Below, one piece after another: positions 16,190-25,650 of a DNA stretch of 64,000 nucleotides (positions within the stretch are counted from its first letter, which is position 1; each line of letters starts with the position of its first letter). The DNA is from Verrucomicrobiia bacterium (GTDB lineage: Bacteria > Verrucomicrobiota > Verrucomicrobiia > Limisphaerales > Pedosphaeraceae): NCBI GenBank assembly GCA_036268055.1, contig DATAUW010000013.1:186001-250000 (forward strand). Direction: 5' to 3'. The position numbers were made by a program, and so were the translations under genes. The notes beneath the pieces are model-generated. The model did not search any database and was not told the origin of the DNA. It was given only the letters and a program-made list of their open reading frames with translations.

Positions 16190-17401
16190 ATGAAAATTTC
16201 CTACGGCAGGCTGTTATTTTGCGCCGCCTTAATAACGGCTCCGATCGTTCACGCGGAAAATGCGGTGGTGCTCGAGTCCTTTGAAAACGGCATCGGTTCC
16301 GCAAGTGTTGATCACGGTTCGGACGGACGGCCTTTGTTGAATCCTCCGGGAGTCGCCCTCGGCGAATATGTTAAAGCGGATAACCGTGATCCGAATGTTA
16401 CCGAAGGCGGCAAATCGCTCAAGGTGGTGTTAAGCGGCAAAAAGAATTTCAGCCGCGATTTTCTGGTCACGCTCTCACCCGAGGCGTCGGAAAAAATTCG
16501 CCGCGCGGCAGCATCGAAAGATGTCGCGCGATACCTTTTGCGGTACGACGTTATTTTTCCGCCCGCGAACGATTTCGTGTATTTCAATAGTGCGCTACTG
16601 CTAGGTGACAGCCGCGATGTGCTGATTTCTTCCGGCGGGGTGCGAACGATGTCGGTGGCCTTGGATTTGTTGACGGGCTTGCCGGCGGCTGGTCCCATTG
16701 TGCTGGATTTCGCGGACGACTTTGATGTCAAAGGTGATTTTTCAAACGCGGTCATTTATCTGGATAATATCCGCCTCGTGGATACTTATGCGCCGGGCGC
16801 GAAACCGGTCGTGCATGTCCTTCAGTCTTTCGAGGATGCCGGCAATCCGACTGGCGGCGCGGTGAATTTCACCGATTGGGATGGTGATAAAGGTCAAGCC
16901 GCCATCCGCACAACCTTTTCGCAATACACGGCGGGCGGATCCTCGGACACGCGCGTTAGCGACGGCGGTCATGCGCTCGAAGTGGTCAATAATAATCCAA
17001 CCGCCTGGCATGCGGATTTTGTGATTCCTTTCAATCACACGAAACTCGCGGAAGTATTGCAACTCGACAAACCCATCGAGCAACGCCCCACGCCCGAACA
17101 GCTTTCCCATTATACCCTGCGCTGGGATGTGACCTATCCAACGCTAACCAACGAATGGATCAATTCGACTTATCATACCATCGCCGGGTTTTTACCCACG
17201 ATTCAAGGCAGTCAAAGCAAGTTGCAGAATCGGCGTCTTACTTATTCCGTAACCCTGGACCAAACGGAATGGGGCACGTGGCACGAGATGAGCCCGGTGC
17301 TGGTATTTATTACCGAAGGCCCGCAAGCCAAGCGCGACTCAAAAATGTACTACGATAATTTTCGCCTGATTGACACCGGGGCCGCTACGTCCTCGAAATA
17401 A
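16190..17401 (+). CDS. Secreted two-domain carbohydrate-binding-like protein
   Basis: About 403 residues; ATG 16190 or 16184. A signal peptide (MKISYGRLLFCAALITAP, ending VHA) is followed by two related domains of roughly 180 residues. The first starts VVLESFENGIGS and ends VIYLDNIRLVDTY; the second starts HVLQSFEDAGNPTGG and ends MYYDNFRLIDTG. The repeated pattern (an opening ESFE strand, a closing YxDNxRL strand) fits jelly-roll modules of the carbohydrate-binding type, although no specific CBM family is certain. No catalytic residues stand out. It precedes two convergent glycosidase-like genes, so a role in binding a polysaccharide before cleavage is a reasonable guess. Confidence 0.72.
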   Translation: MKISYGRLLFCAALITAPIVHAENAVVLESFENGIGSASVDHGSDGRPLLNPPGVALGEYVKADNRDPNVTEGGKSLKVVLSGKKNFSRDFLVTLSPEASEKIRRAAASKDVARYLLRYDVIFPPANDFVYFNSALLLGDSRDVLISSGGVRTMSVALDLLTGLPAAGPIVLDFADDFDVKGDFSNAVIYLDNIRLVDTYAPGAKPVVHVLQSFEDAGNPTGGAVNFTDWDGDKGQAAIRTTFSQYTAGGSSDTRVSDGGHALEVVNNNPTAWHADFVIPFNHTKLAEVLQLDKPIEQRPTPEQLSHYTLRWDVTYPTLTNEWINSTYHTIAGFLPTIQGSQSKLQNRRLTYSVTLDQTEWGTWHEMSPVLVFITEGPQAKRDSKMYYDNFRLIDTGAATSSK

Positions 17402-17437
17402 AAAACTACAGTTCAATGAATTGTTGATTCGACAATG

Positions 17438-18682
17438 CTACTTATCTTTCATCGAGTTCAATTCGTTCCGTGCCTGCTCAAGTTTATCCGTGATGATGTC
17501 ATTAAACACTTCATCAAGTTTCCGGGACGCGCCTGATTTATCGGGCACGTTTCGGCGCATATCATAAAATTGCATCGCCAGCGCGAGGTCATTGGTGTGC
17601 AAGGAAAATTCGGGTTGCAAAAATTGCCGCCGCAGATCCTGGATGATGCCCAAGTCGCGATAACCATATTCCTCGGTCGGTTCGACCATCGAGCCTTCGC
17701 CGAAATCGTTCCACGTCACAACCTGAACCAGCGTGGAAGAATTAGTCATCGCGCGCGCGAGGGTTTCGCGCAGGGTGTCGCTATGACGGTCGCCAAGATA
17801 CCCCAGGTAATTGCGCACCCCGGCGCGTTGATAAATATCGTGGAACCGCGGAAAGGCGCTGCTGATGAACATGGGCCAGCCGGCGGCCTTCTGCTCGAAG
17901 TCGGCAAGATAAGTACGCAAGGCGGCATCCGATAAAATTCCTCCCGTGCCCGGCGCCTGGCTCATCCACATCGGCGGCCAACTGAAAGCCCCGACACCCG
18001 CCGCGACGCGATTATCCTCCGTAAAAAATGCCGGGCGATTCGAAGGATTCAACGCCGAGAAAATATTTTCCCAATCGCCATTCGTGATAAAAAATTGCGG
18101 GCCAAAATTGAGCAAAACGGGCCGGTTCTCGAATCGCAAATAGCTTCCGTCCGGGAAAAAGTGGTCCTGCAAGTAAAGCATTTCCTTTTGTGCCTGTGGA
18201 ATGGCGTCTTTGGCGCTGATGTAATTGGTATCAATCAAATGCTGGATGGTTTGGTCTTCATAGCACAGCGCAAACTTGAGATGGGCCTTGCGCGTGAATT
18301 CAAAAAGCTTCAGCGTCGCTTCGTTGTTCTCACCGTAATCCAGGCAATTCGCCGAGCCGTACCAATCCACGATCACGCCGTCAATTCCGGCGAGCTTCAT
18401 CAGCAGGACGTGGTACTCAAGCACCGCCGGATCCAGCGAATCATATGGCCCAATGAGCGGATAATACCACGAGGCAATCTGCCGCTCGCCGGAAGCGACA
18501 ATGATGTCAGGATTAAAATGGCCCATCGTCCAGTGCCAGCCCCATTCACTGTGGTAAGGCTTGGCCGCAAACCACGGCATATAATAGACCATCACTGGTT
18601 TGGCAGCAGCAGCGGAGCTTCTGGAAATGCCCAGCCCAAAACATAATAGCAGGACGGAAAGTAAAATGTTTTTGGGCTTCAT
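17438..18682 (-). CDS. Secreted glycoside hydrolase, GH71/GH99-like
   Basis: About 414 residues from ATG 18682 (MKPKNILLSVLLLCFGLG, signal peptide); the longer frame to 18835 has no sensible N-terminus. The TIM-barrel-like sequence has VYYMPWF near the start, WYYPLIGPYDSLDP, GIDGVIVDWYG and TWNDFGEGSMVEP near the end. The last motif resembles the TWNDYGES segment of GH71 alpha-1,3-glucanases; GH99/WbsX enzymes have a comparable WNEW motif. It is therefore probably an exported endo-acting glycosidase, with the substrate unproven. A close paralogue lies directly upstream at 18845-20278, which suggests tandem duplication. It lacks the C-terminal extension of that paralogue. Confidence 0.82.
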   Translation of the reverse strand: MKPKNILLSVLLLCFGLGISRSSAAAAKPVMVYYMPWFAAKPYHSEWGWHWTMGHFNPDIIVASGERQIASWYYPLIGPYDSLDPAVLEYHVLLMKLAGIDGVIVDWYGSANCLDYGENNEATLKLFEFTRKAHLKFALCYEDQTIQHLIDTNYISAKDAIPQAQKEMLYLQDHFFPDGSYLRFENRPVLLNFGPQFFITNGDWENIFSALNPSNRPAFFTEDNRVAAGVGAFSWPPMWMSQAPGTGGILSDAALRTYLADFEQKAAGWPMFISSAFPRFHDIYQRAGVRNYLGYLGDRHSDTLRETLARAMTNSSTLVQVVTWNDFGEGSMVEPTEEYGYRDLGIIQDLRRQFLQPEFSLHTNDLALAMQFYDMRRNVPDKSGASRKLDEVFNDIITDKLEQARNELNSMKDK

Positions 18683-18844
18683 GGGTGAAATTCTAGTGAA
18701 AGGGAAAGCACAACGCAATTTCGAGATGCGATGAATGCAAGCTGGCGGATACGCAGCGGCAATAAGCCACGCTGTCGTTTCCCCCCCGATCTTCAACGAT
18801 ATTTTTAATCGCCCGCTGTGGACTCGTTTCAGCAACGGATACAG

Positions 18845-20278
18845 CTACTGCACCTTAAAGAATGTGCTAACACTTTGGGTGACGTTTATCGTGAACATGG
18901 GCGCATTCGCGCTTGCGGTGAAAGTCTGTATCGTTTGCCAATCGGTTAGGTTGGTGGACATTTTTACCTGCACGCCATTGGCCAGATAACCACCGATGGA
19001 AAATTGCAACTGCGTCCCGTTCAATCCGAGATTGTAAATCACCGGACGATTGGACTCGATGGCGCTGACGCGCTGGTTGGCAAGTGACAGCTTGCCGGAA
19101 ATGACATTGGTGAAGATGCGGTCAAGTTCCGCGGACATGGACGCCGATGCGGTGTATTTTTTTCGCAGGTTATAAAAACGCAATGCGGTATTCAGGTCAT
19201 TGGTGCCGTAGGAAAAACTCGAATCCAGATACTGACGACGAAAACCCTGGATGATTCCCAAATCGCGATAACCATAATCCAGCGTCGGTTCGACGATCGT
19301 GCCTTCGCCATAATCGTTCCACGTCACCACCTGCACTATCGCGGACTTGTTAGTTAGCGCGCGCATCAGAGTATTCGTAAGCGTCACGCCGTTGGCATCG
19401 TCCAGATAGCCGTACGATGTCCCCACACCTGCCTGCGCATAAATATCATGGAATCGCGGAAACCCGCTGCTCACAAAACTTGGCCACGCGGCGGCTTTTT
19501 GATCAAAGCTGGTGAGATAACCTTGCAGTTGCGACGGCGTAAGCGTGCCGCCACCGGACAACGCCATCGGCGGCCAGTCAAACGCCCCGGCGCCGACCGC
19601 GAGACGATTGTCTTCCGTATAAAACGCCGGTTTATTGGTCGCGTTCAACACCGAGAAGACCGTGACCCAATCGGCGTTCGTCTTAAAAAATTGCGGGCCA
19701 AAATTCAGGAACACCGGCGCGTTGCTCAATCGCAGATAACCGCTATTGGTGAAAAAATTTGTTTGCACATATAACATCGTTTGTTGTGCGTGCGTGATCG
19801 CATTCGCCCCCGGGATGAACCCGCCGCTGATTTCGCTGCCGATGGTTTGGTCTTCATAGCAGAGTGAAAATGTGAGCCCGGCTTTTTGCGTCCACTTGAA
19901 CAACGCGAGCGTGCGCTGATTGTTGATGCCGTAATCGTAAAAGTTATCCATCCCGTACCAGTCCACGATCACGCCATCCACCCCGCCAAGCTTCATCAGC
20001 AAAACATGATATTCGAGCACGGCGGGATCGAGCGAATCATAGGGACCGATCAGCGGGTAATACCACGACGCGATGTCCAACCGACCCGAAGCATCGGTGA
20101 CATCGGGGTTGAAATGATTAAGCGTCCAGTGATACCCCCAGGAGCCGCTGTAGGGTTTGGAAACAAACCACGGCATGTAATGGACGAGAATCGGTTTGGG
20201 GGCGGCGGGCAAACTCGCGGGAGCAAGCGCGAGAAAAAACGCCAGCCCCGCGACTGCGAGAATTTGTCTGAACTTCAC
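18845..20278 (-). CDS. Secreted glycoside hydrolase, GH71/GH99-like, with C-terminal extension
   Basis: 477 residues with a GTG start at 20278. The signal peptide (MKFRQILAVAGLAFFLALAP) is followed by a domain very similar to the neighbour at 17438: VHYMPWF, WYYPLIGPYDSLDP, GVDGVIVDWYG and TWNDYGEGTIVEP. An additional C-terminal module of about 75 residues (NLGLNGTQLQFSIGGYLANG, ending STFFKVQ) is a small beta domain that may bind sugar or act in export. The shared 20-bp motif lies at 20331-20350, oriented towards this gene, 52 bp from the start. The divergent neighbour is the histidine kinase gene. Endo-alpha-1,3-glucanase activity is a guess from the WNDYGEG motif. Confidence 0.83.
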   Translation of the reverse strand: MKFRQILAVAGLAFFLALAPASLPAAPKPILVHYMPWFVSKPYSGSWGYHWTLNHFNPDVTDASGRLDIASWYYPLIGPYDSLDPAVLEYHVLLMKLGGVDGVIVDWYGMDNFYDYGINNQRTLALFKWTQKAGLTFSLCYEDQTIGSEISGGFIPGANAITHAQQTMLYVQTNFFTNSGYLRLSNAPVFLNFGPQFFKTNADWVTVFSVLNATNKPAFYTEDNRLAVGAGAFDWPPMALSGGGTLTPSQLQGYLTSFDQKAAAWPSFVSSGFPRFHDIYAQAGVGTSYGYLDDANGVTLTNTLMRALTNKSAIVQVVTWNDYGEGTIVEPTLDYGYRDLGIIQGFRRQYLDSSFSYGTNDLNTALRFYNLRKKYTASASMSAELDRIFTNVISGKLSLANQRVSAIESNRPVIYNLGLNGTQLQFSIGGYLANGVQVKMSTNLTDWQTIQTFTASANAPMFTINVTQSVSTFFKVQ

Positions 20279-20330
20279 GAGTATTATTTTCTAAGTTGCC
20301 CTTAATTTAAGCCGCGCACCGCGCGCCGAA

Positions 20331-20350
20331 AGTCACATGAAGTGGTGACA
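20331..20350 (-). promoter_or_regulatory. Shared 20-bp motif, copy 2, upstream of the GH71/99-like gene
   Basis: Minus-strand sequence TGTCACCACTTCATGTGACT, one mismatch from copy 3 at 26669-26688 and two from copy 1 at 14563. It points at the gene starting at 20278. TAAATT (plus-strand positions 20304-20309) begins 42 bases from the motif start and could be a -10 element. It also lies 57 bp upstream of the divergent kinase gene. Confidence 0.6.
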
Positions 20351-20407
20351 GACTGTTCTGCTTGTTTCCACTGCGTGGTTATTCCATAGTTTTAAGAATA
20401 TTGCACC

Positions 20408-23400
20408 ATGTTCCGAATCCCGGCATTTGCGTTTCCGGTTGGGTGGCTGGTTTTGTGCGTGACCATCCTGCTGTCCACGCGCGCCAGCGGTGTCATTCTC
20501 TGGAACGACCCGGACCACACCCTTGCCTATCAGACTGGCCCCGGTCGCGATATTCTCGGTGGCGCGGTCAAGCGCGACGATACCGCAAACGACACACTCT
20601 ATTTTAAATTTCACGTGGACCCGTTGTCCGACAAGGACACGGAAGAATATTTGGCGGCGTTCGAGCTTTTTGACGGACAGGTCGAGCGATTAGGAATTGG
20701 CAATGCGCTCAAGGCGTGGGCGTACAGCGCTTTTGTTTCGACCGCGGAAGCCGGTGATACAAACAAGCCGACTGGATATGTGGATTTGCGTTCGTCCAAA
20801 GCCGAACCATCGGGCAATGGCCTCGCGAACTTTTATCAATATCCCCGGCGCGGTGTGGGCGTTACCTTCGTTTTCAAAGTTCAATATGTGCCCGGCGAAG
20901 ATGATCTGGTCACGGTGTGGCTAAACCCCGACCTTGGCCCGGGCGCGACCGAAGTCTATCAACCAGATAGTTTGACTACGCGTTTCAACGCCAATGCGCG
21001 CTTCGATGAAATCCATTTGTGCCACTCTGGCAAAGGCGGTGGCTGGACCTTCAGCGACATGGCGATTGCCACCTCGTTCAGCGACTTCGTTGATCCCAGC
21101 AGTGCGCGCCCGAGCGACATCGCCAACCCTTCCGGCGGAATACTGTCATTTAGTTTTGAGTCGTGGCAAAAAGGCCAGGGATTGCCCGCGGGTTCCATCA
21201 CGGCGCTGGCGCAAACGAGCGAGGGCTATCTTTGCATCGGCACGGATAAAGGATTGGCGCGGTTCGACGGCGCGCAATTTGTTCCCATAAAGATCGGCCA
21301 GGGCGAACAAGGCGGATCGTTGACCGCATTATTGTCCGACGCGGATGGCTCAATCTGGACCGGCTACAGCGATGGCACCTTGAAGCGTTGGAAAAATAAT
21401 AACGTAACAATGGTCGCATCGCATGGCGGGTCGCCTGGCAGAGCAGTGACGGGACTCGTGGAAGATAACGAAGGAAATATATGGATGAAAACCGACATGG
21501 GGATCGGTTTTTTGAAAGATGGCAGACCAGCAACACTTCCTGCGCTGGACAAATTTAATCATTATCGCATCACCGTTCTCTCGCGGGATTTTCAGGGAAA
21601 TATTTGGGCCGGCGCGCAGGGAGTCGGTCTTTTCAAATATAGCAGCAATAATTTTGTTCGTGTTGCGGATGAGCCGGAGTTGGCCAATTCACATTGTGTC
21701 CTGGTGGATCACGCCAGACGATTGTGGGTTGGCGCAGGTGATGACCTCGTGCTCTGCCGCGAAGGCGAACAATGGCATCGCTATCGGCTTCCGCGCGGAA
21801 AATCAAAATCGCCTATCACGAGTTTATCGGAAGAATCAAACGGGACGATTTGGGCGGGATCGGCAAACAGCGGCTTGTTCCAATTCACGGACGGAAAATT
21901 TGCGGCGGTGGCGGCGGCTACCGGACTTGAAGGCAGCCATGTAGGTGCGCTTCTGACCGATCGCGATGGGAAACTTTGGGTGGGGACGGACACTGCGTTA
22001 AATCGTTTGCAGCGGCGCACTCTCTTTGCCTTTGGACAAAATGAGGGGCTCGGTTTCGGCGCCGTGCAAGGATTGGCGGAGGTTGCACCGGGCGTTATCT
22101 GGGCCGCGAAACCGAATGCCAGTCTTTATCGCTGGGAAGGAAGAAATTTCGGTTTATTGCCACCCGCAGGTGTACCCGCCAGCGACGCGCAAGTTAGCTC
22201 TCTGCTCGTCACCCGCGACGGCCAATGCTGGGCCGCGACCGCAAATAATCTGTTGCTGTATAAAGATCCTGCGACGGCCGCTGACGAAGTCAAAATTATC
22301 CGTTTTGCCAAACCGAATATCATTTCGATTGCCGAGGCGTACGACAATTCGCTGTGGTTCGGCACGAGCGATGGAAAAATCTGGCAGCTCAATCGTGGAC
22401 GCTGGCTCGCGCAAACCAATTTGACGACGAGCAAGGCCATCACCGCGATCGTCCCGATGGTGGACGGCTCGATTTGGTTTGGCACGGACGGCGGCGGTTT
22501 ATATCAACTGCGCAACGGGAGTTTTACGCGCATCAATGACCCGCAACATCCGTTGAATGATTTCGTGCGCACGCTTCATCTGGATTCGCAAAGCACTCTT
22601 TGGATCGGCACCATCGGCGGTTTGAGCGAATGGCGCAATGGGCGTATCACCACCTTCACCACGCGTGAAGGTTTGCCGGACAACACGATTTCCCAAATTC
22701 TTGATGATGACGCAGGCCGTCTTTGGCTGGGGACGAGCCGGGGCATCGCTGCCGTAAGCAAGCAGCGGCTTGACGAACTGGCAGCGGAAAAAATTTCACT
22801 GGCGTATCCACAGGTATTCGGGCGCGCGGAGGGCATGTTATCCGAGGAATGCACAGGAGGATTTTATCCCGCGGGCCTCAAGACGAAGTCCGGCTGGTTA
22901 TGGTTTTCCACTTTGAAAGGCGTCGTGGCAATAGACCCGCACAATCAGCCCGCAGCCACGCCGATGGCCCCGCCGATTTTGGAAGAGGTGTTGGTGGATG
23001 GCGTCTCGATGCCAATGATTAAAAACAGTTCCGCGCCTGAGACATTGCGAATCGTTCCGGGAAAACATCGCATTGAATTCAGGTACACGGCCTTGAATTT
23101 CGATGCGCCCGAGTCAATGCGGTTTCGGTATCGGCTCGAAGGATGGGACACGGATTGGCTGGATGCCGGCACGCGCCGGACTGCTTTCTACGGATTCGTC
23201 CCCGCCGGAAATTATCAATTTCGAGTGAGCGCATGCGGTCCCGATGGCGTGTGGACGGAAAATTCGCCAACGCTCGATGTGAAAGTACTGCGGCATTTTT
23301 GGCAGGCATGGTGGTTCGTCACGCTGGCCGGGGCAACCTTTATGATTGTGCTCAGCGGCATAATCCGGCTGATCGAAAAACAGAAAATGCAACGCCGGTT

Positions 23401-24067
23401 AAAAAGATTGGAGCAGGAACATGCGCTCGAACGCGAACGCGCGCGCATCGCTCAGGATTTGCATGACGAGATGGGAGCGAAGTTGTGCAAGATTTCTTTT
23501 TTGAGCGAACACGCGCGGCGGGGAACGCTTCAGGCGAACGAATTGCAGGACCAGATTGCCTCGATCTCGGACACGTCGCGCGAAGTTTTGCATTCGTTGG
23601 ATGAAATCGTCTGGGCGGTGAATCCGCAAAACGACACACTGGAACACGTCGCTTCCTATATCGGTCAATATGCGCAGGACTATTTCCAGATGACGGGAAT
23701 TCTTTGCGAACTCGAGATACCAGCGCAACTACCCGCATATCCCCTGCCCTCGCAAATCCGGCATCATCTTTTCCTCGCGACCCAGGAAGCGCTCACGAAT
23801 ATTCTCAAGCATTCCGGCGCGACCCACGCGACTATTTCGATGGTTTGCCAGAATTCAATTTTTAAAATCACCGTGATTGACGATGGCAAAGGTTTGCCGC
23901 CTTCGGATGCCGCAGAATCTTGCGGCGCGGACTCCGGCAATGGCTTGATCAATATGCGAGAGCGATTGACGGACATCGGCGGCACTTGCTCGATCGAATC
24001 CATTTCCGGCCGCGGCACGACCATCAAGTTTGGCATTTCCCTGAATTCCCTGATAAAAAACATCTAA
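20408..24067 (+). CDS. Histidine kinase with beta-propeller sensor and Y_Y_Y domain
   Basis: 1219 residues. After a signal sequence, residues about 30-230 form a LamG-like jelly roll (ILWNDPDHTLAYQTGPGRDI) that is not part of the usual propeller kinase. Residues about 240-830 are two-component-regulator propeller repeats (ITALAQTSEGYLCIGTDKGL and variants; WIGTIGGLSEWRNGRITTF). A Y_Y_Y domain (about 880-945), a transmembrane helix (about 952-975), a HisKA_3 dimerisation domain with phospho-acceptor His1019 in QDLHDEMGAKL, and an HATPase domain (about 1110-1210; VIDDGKGLPP, GNGLINMRERL) complete it. The response regulator gene follows after 7 bp. Similar kinases in Bacteroidetes sense polysaccharide breakdown products; the adjacent glycosidases fit that. 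Confidence 0.93.
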   Translation: MFRIPAFAFPVGWLVLCVTILLSTRASGVILWNDPDHTLAYQTGPGRDILGGAVKRDDTANDTLYFKFHVDPLSDKDTEEYLAAFELFDGQVERLGIGNALKAWAYSAFVSTAEAGDTNKPTGYVDLRSSKAEPSGNGLANFYQYPRRGVGVTFVFKVQYVPGEDDLVTVWLNPDLGPGATEVYQPDSLTTRFNANARFDEIHLCHSGKGGGWTFSDMAIATSFSDFVDPSSARPSDIANPSGGILSFSFESWQKGQGLPAGSITALAQTSEGYLCIGTDKGLARFDGAQFVPIKIGQGEQGGSLTALLSDADGSIWTGYSDGTLKRWKNNNVTMVASHGGSPGRAVTGLVEDNEGNIWMKTDMGIGFLKDGRPATLPALDKFNHYRITVLSRDFQGNIWAGAQGVGLFKYSSNNFVRVADEPELANSHCVLVDHARRLWVGAGDDLVLCREGEQWHRYRLPRGKSKSPITSLSEESNGTIWAGSANSGLFQFTDGKFAAVAAATGLEGSHVGALLTDRDGKLWVGTDTALNRLQRRTLFAFGQNEGLGFGAVQGLAEVAPGVIWAAKPNASLYRWEGRNFGLLPPAGVPASDAQVSSLLVTRDGQCWAATANNLLLYKDPATAADEVKIIRFAKPNIISIAEAYDNSLWFGTSDGKIWQLNRGRWLAQTNLTTSKAITAIVPMVDGSIWFGTDGGGLYQLRNGSFTRINDPQHPLNDFVRTLHLDSQSTLWIGTIGGLSEWRNGRITTFTTREGLPDNTISQILDDDAGRLWLGTSRGIAAVSKQRLDELAAEKISLAYPQVFGRAEGMLSEECTGGFYPAGLKTKSGWLWFSTLKGVVAIDPHNQPAATPMAPPILEEVLVDGVSMPMIKNSSAPETLRIVPGKHRIEFRYTALNFDAPESMRFRYRLEGWDTDWLDAGTRRTAFYGFVPAGNYQFRVSACGPDGVWTENSPTLDVKVLRHFWQAWWFVTLAGATFMIVLSGIIRLIEKQKMQRRLKRLEQEHALERERARIAQDLHDEMGAKLCKISFLSEHARRGTLQANELQDQIASISDTSREVLHSLDEIVWAVNPQNDTLEHVASYIGQYAQDYFQMTGILCELEIPAQLPAYPLPSQIRHHLFLATQEALTNILKHSGATHATISMVCQNSIFKITVIDDGKGLPPSDAAESCGADSGNGLINMRERLTDIGGTCSIESISGRGTTIKFGISLNSLIKNI

Positions 24068-24074
24068 CTCCATT

Positions 24075-24698
24075 ATGATCTCTGTCTCCATCGTTGATGA
24101 CGAAAAAGAATTGCGGCAATCCATCGCCACCTTCGTGAACGGCGCGCCGGGATTTCGCTGCATCAGCAGTTACAGCACGGCCGAGGCGGCGTTGAAAGGT
24201 TTGCCGGCCGACAAACCTGAAGTGGTGTTGATGGACATCAATCTCGGCGGCATGAACGGAATCGAATGCGTGGAAAAATTGACTGCCGAAGTTCCCACGA
24301 TGCAAATCCTGATGCTGACTGTGTATGAAGACACGGACCAGATTTACAAAGCGCTGACCGCGGGCGCGAGCGGATACCTGTTGAAACGTAGCAGCCCGAC
24401 CAAGCTCTTGCAGGCGATCCGAGAAGTGCATGCGGGCGGTTCGCCGATGTCGAGTTCAATAGCGCGCAAGGTCGTGGCCTCGTTTCAAAAAGCGAAACGC
24501 TCCGATGAAAAACAAACGCATCTGTCGCCGCGCGAGGAGATGGTGCTGGATTGTTTGGCCAAGGGGTTGACCTATAAACAAATTGCCGACCAGTTGGGCA
24601 TCAGCATTGACACCATTCGCACTTACATCCGGCGCATTTATGAGAAGCTGCATGTGCAATCGCGAACGGAAGCCGTAGCGAAATATTTGCGGTCGTAG
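24075..24698 (+). CDS. NarL/LuxR-family response regulator
   Basis: 207 residues. The receiver domain (about 1-120) has the acidic pair DDEK at its N-terminus, the phospho-acceptor Asp54 in VVLMDINLGGMNG and the conserved Lys in LLKRSSPTKL. The LuxR/GerE helix-turn-helix domain (about 140-205) contains LSPREEMVLDCLAKGLTYKQ and ISIDTIRTYIRRIYEKLHVQ. It directly follows the propeller kinase gene, its obvious partner. NarL-type regulators bind short inverted or direct repeats, and the 20-bp motif found at 14563, 20331 and 26669 is the best candidate target in this window. Confidence 0.94.
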   Translation: MISVSIVDDEKELRQSIATFVNGAPGFRCISSYSTAEAALKGLPADKPEVVLMDINLGGMNGIECVEKLTAEVPTMQILMLTVYEDTDQIYKALTAGASGYLLKRSSPTKLLQAIREVHAGGSPMSSSIARKVVASFQKAKRSDEKQTHLSPREEMVLDCLAKGLTYKQIADQLGISIDTIRTYIRRIYEKLHVQSRTEAVAKYLRS

Positions 24699-24740
24699 AT
24701 TCCCGGACGGACATTTACTACTAAGCTTGATCGGCATCGG

Positions 24741-25601
24741 CTATTGCGACCATGCGTGCTGCGCCAGCCACGTAAGATCGGGGCTGATCATGGGGACGTT
24801 GTGCGTGATGTCATTGTAAAATCTTGGATCGGTCCAATGATGAACGTCGGAATGACCGTCGGCGTAATTGAATGAAGTGCCGGTATTGTGATAGATGCCG
24901 GGAAGGTCGAGCAGTTCCTTGCCCTGGACATCCACGTAGATCGCGCCGTCATTGATGGAAGTGGCCGCCTCGTCAAGCATGACGAAAGTATCGGAGGGAT
25001 GATTGATCTGCGTGCTCTTGATGTAGGTTCCGTCCACGCCGCCGGGATAATCCATCCAATAGGGTTCATTCTTCGTAACGCCTGGCAATCCCGCGCCGAC
25101 GTCGTTGCCGATGCCCATGGCGCCATTCATTGAATAACTGCGCACGCGGATCTGTCCTTGTACCTGATAATTATCTGCGGGACATTTGAAAACCTCGGCG
25201 CTGGAACCGAGCGACGAGGCCAGCAACGAATAGGCCGGTGACGTGAGGTAAAGGGTATTCGTATTGTCGGACGTCGCGTTTGTCTGGAGGATGCCGGAAA
25301 TCCAGTTCGGCACGCTGAGATAAAAACTTTGCGGCTTGGATGAAATCCCTTCTCCATTATTGATGACCAAGCGGTCGCCGTTGTCGCTCGAATAGATGAC
25401 CCACGCAAGGCCAAGTTGGCGGCAGTTGTTGACGCATTGGATCGTTTTGGCCTTGGCCTTGGCGCGGGCGAGCGCGGGCAAAAGCAGACCGGCAAGAATC
25501 GCGATGATGGCGATCACGACGAGCAGTTCGATCAGTGTGAAGCCACGCGTGGCATCGCGGCGTTTCACTTGCCTTGGACAAATTAAAAAGGTGTGACTCA
25601 T
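24741..25601 (-). CDS. Pseudopilin-like exported protein with H-X9-DG motif
   Basis: 286 residues. The N-terminus has a prepilin leader with cleavage site [20 protein letters not shown], which is the N-methylation motif of type II secretion pseudopilins and type IV pilins. The C-terminal half is the DUF1559-like/H-X9-DG domain: [12 protein letters not shown] has exactly nine residues between His and Asp-Gly. Such proteins occur in large families in Planctomycetes and Verrucomicrobia, function unknown; a major pseudopilin role is possible but unlikely for so many paralogues. A second copy lies immediately upstream at 25651. There is no signal for export other than the pilin helix. Confidence 0.88.
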   Translation of the reverse strand: MSHTFLICPRQVKRRDATRGFTLIELLVVIAIIAILAGLLLPALARAKAKAKTIQCVNNCRQLGLAWVIYSSDNGDRLVINNGEGISSKPQSFYLSVPNWISGILQTNATSDNTNTLYLTSPAYSLLASSLGSSAEVFKCPADNYQVQGQIRVRSYSMNGAMGIGNDVGAGLPGVTKNEPYWMDYPGGVDGTYIKSTQINHPSDTFVMLDEAATSINDGAIYVDVQGKELLDLPGIYHNTGTSFNYADGHSDVHHWTDPRFYNDITHNVPMISPDLTWLAQHAWSQ

Positions 25602-25650
25602 GATCGGACTCTCAATTTGATTTTGTCTTTCTATAAAATTTTGCCGCGAA

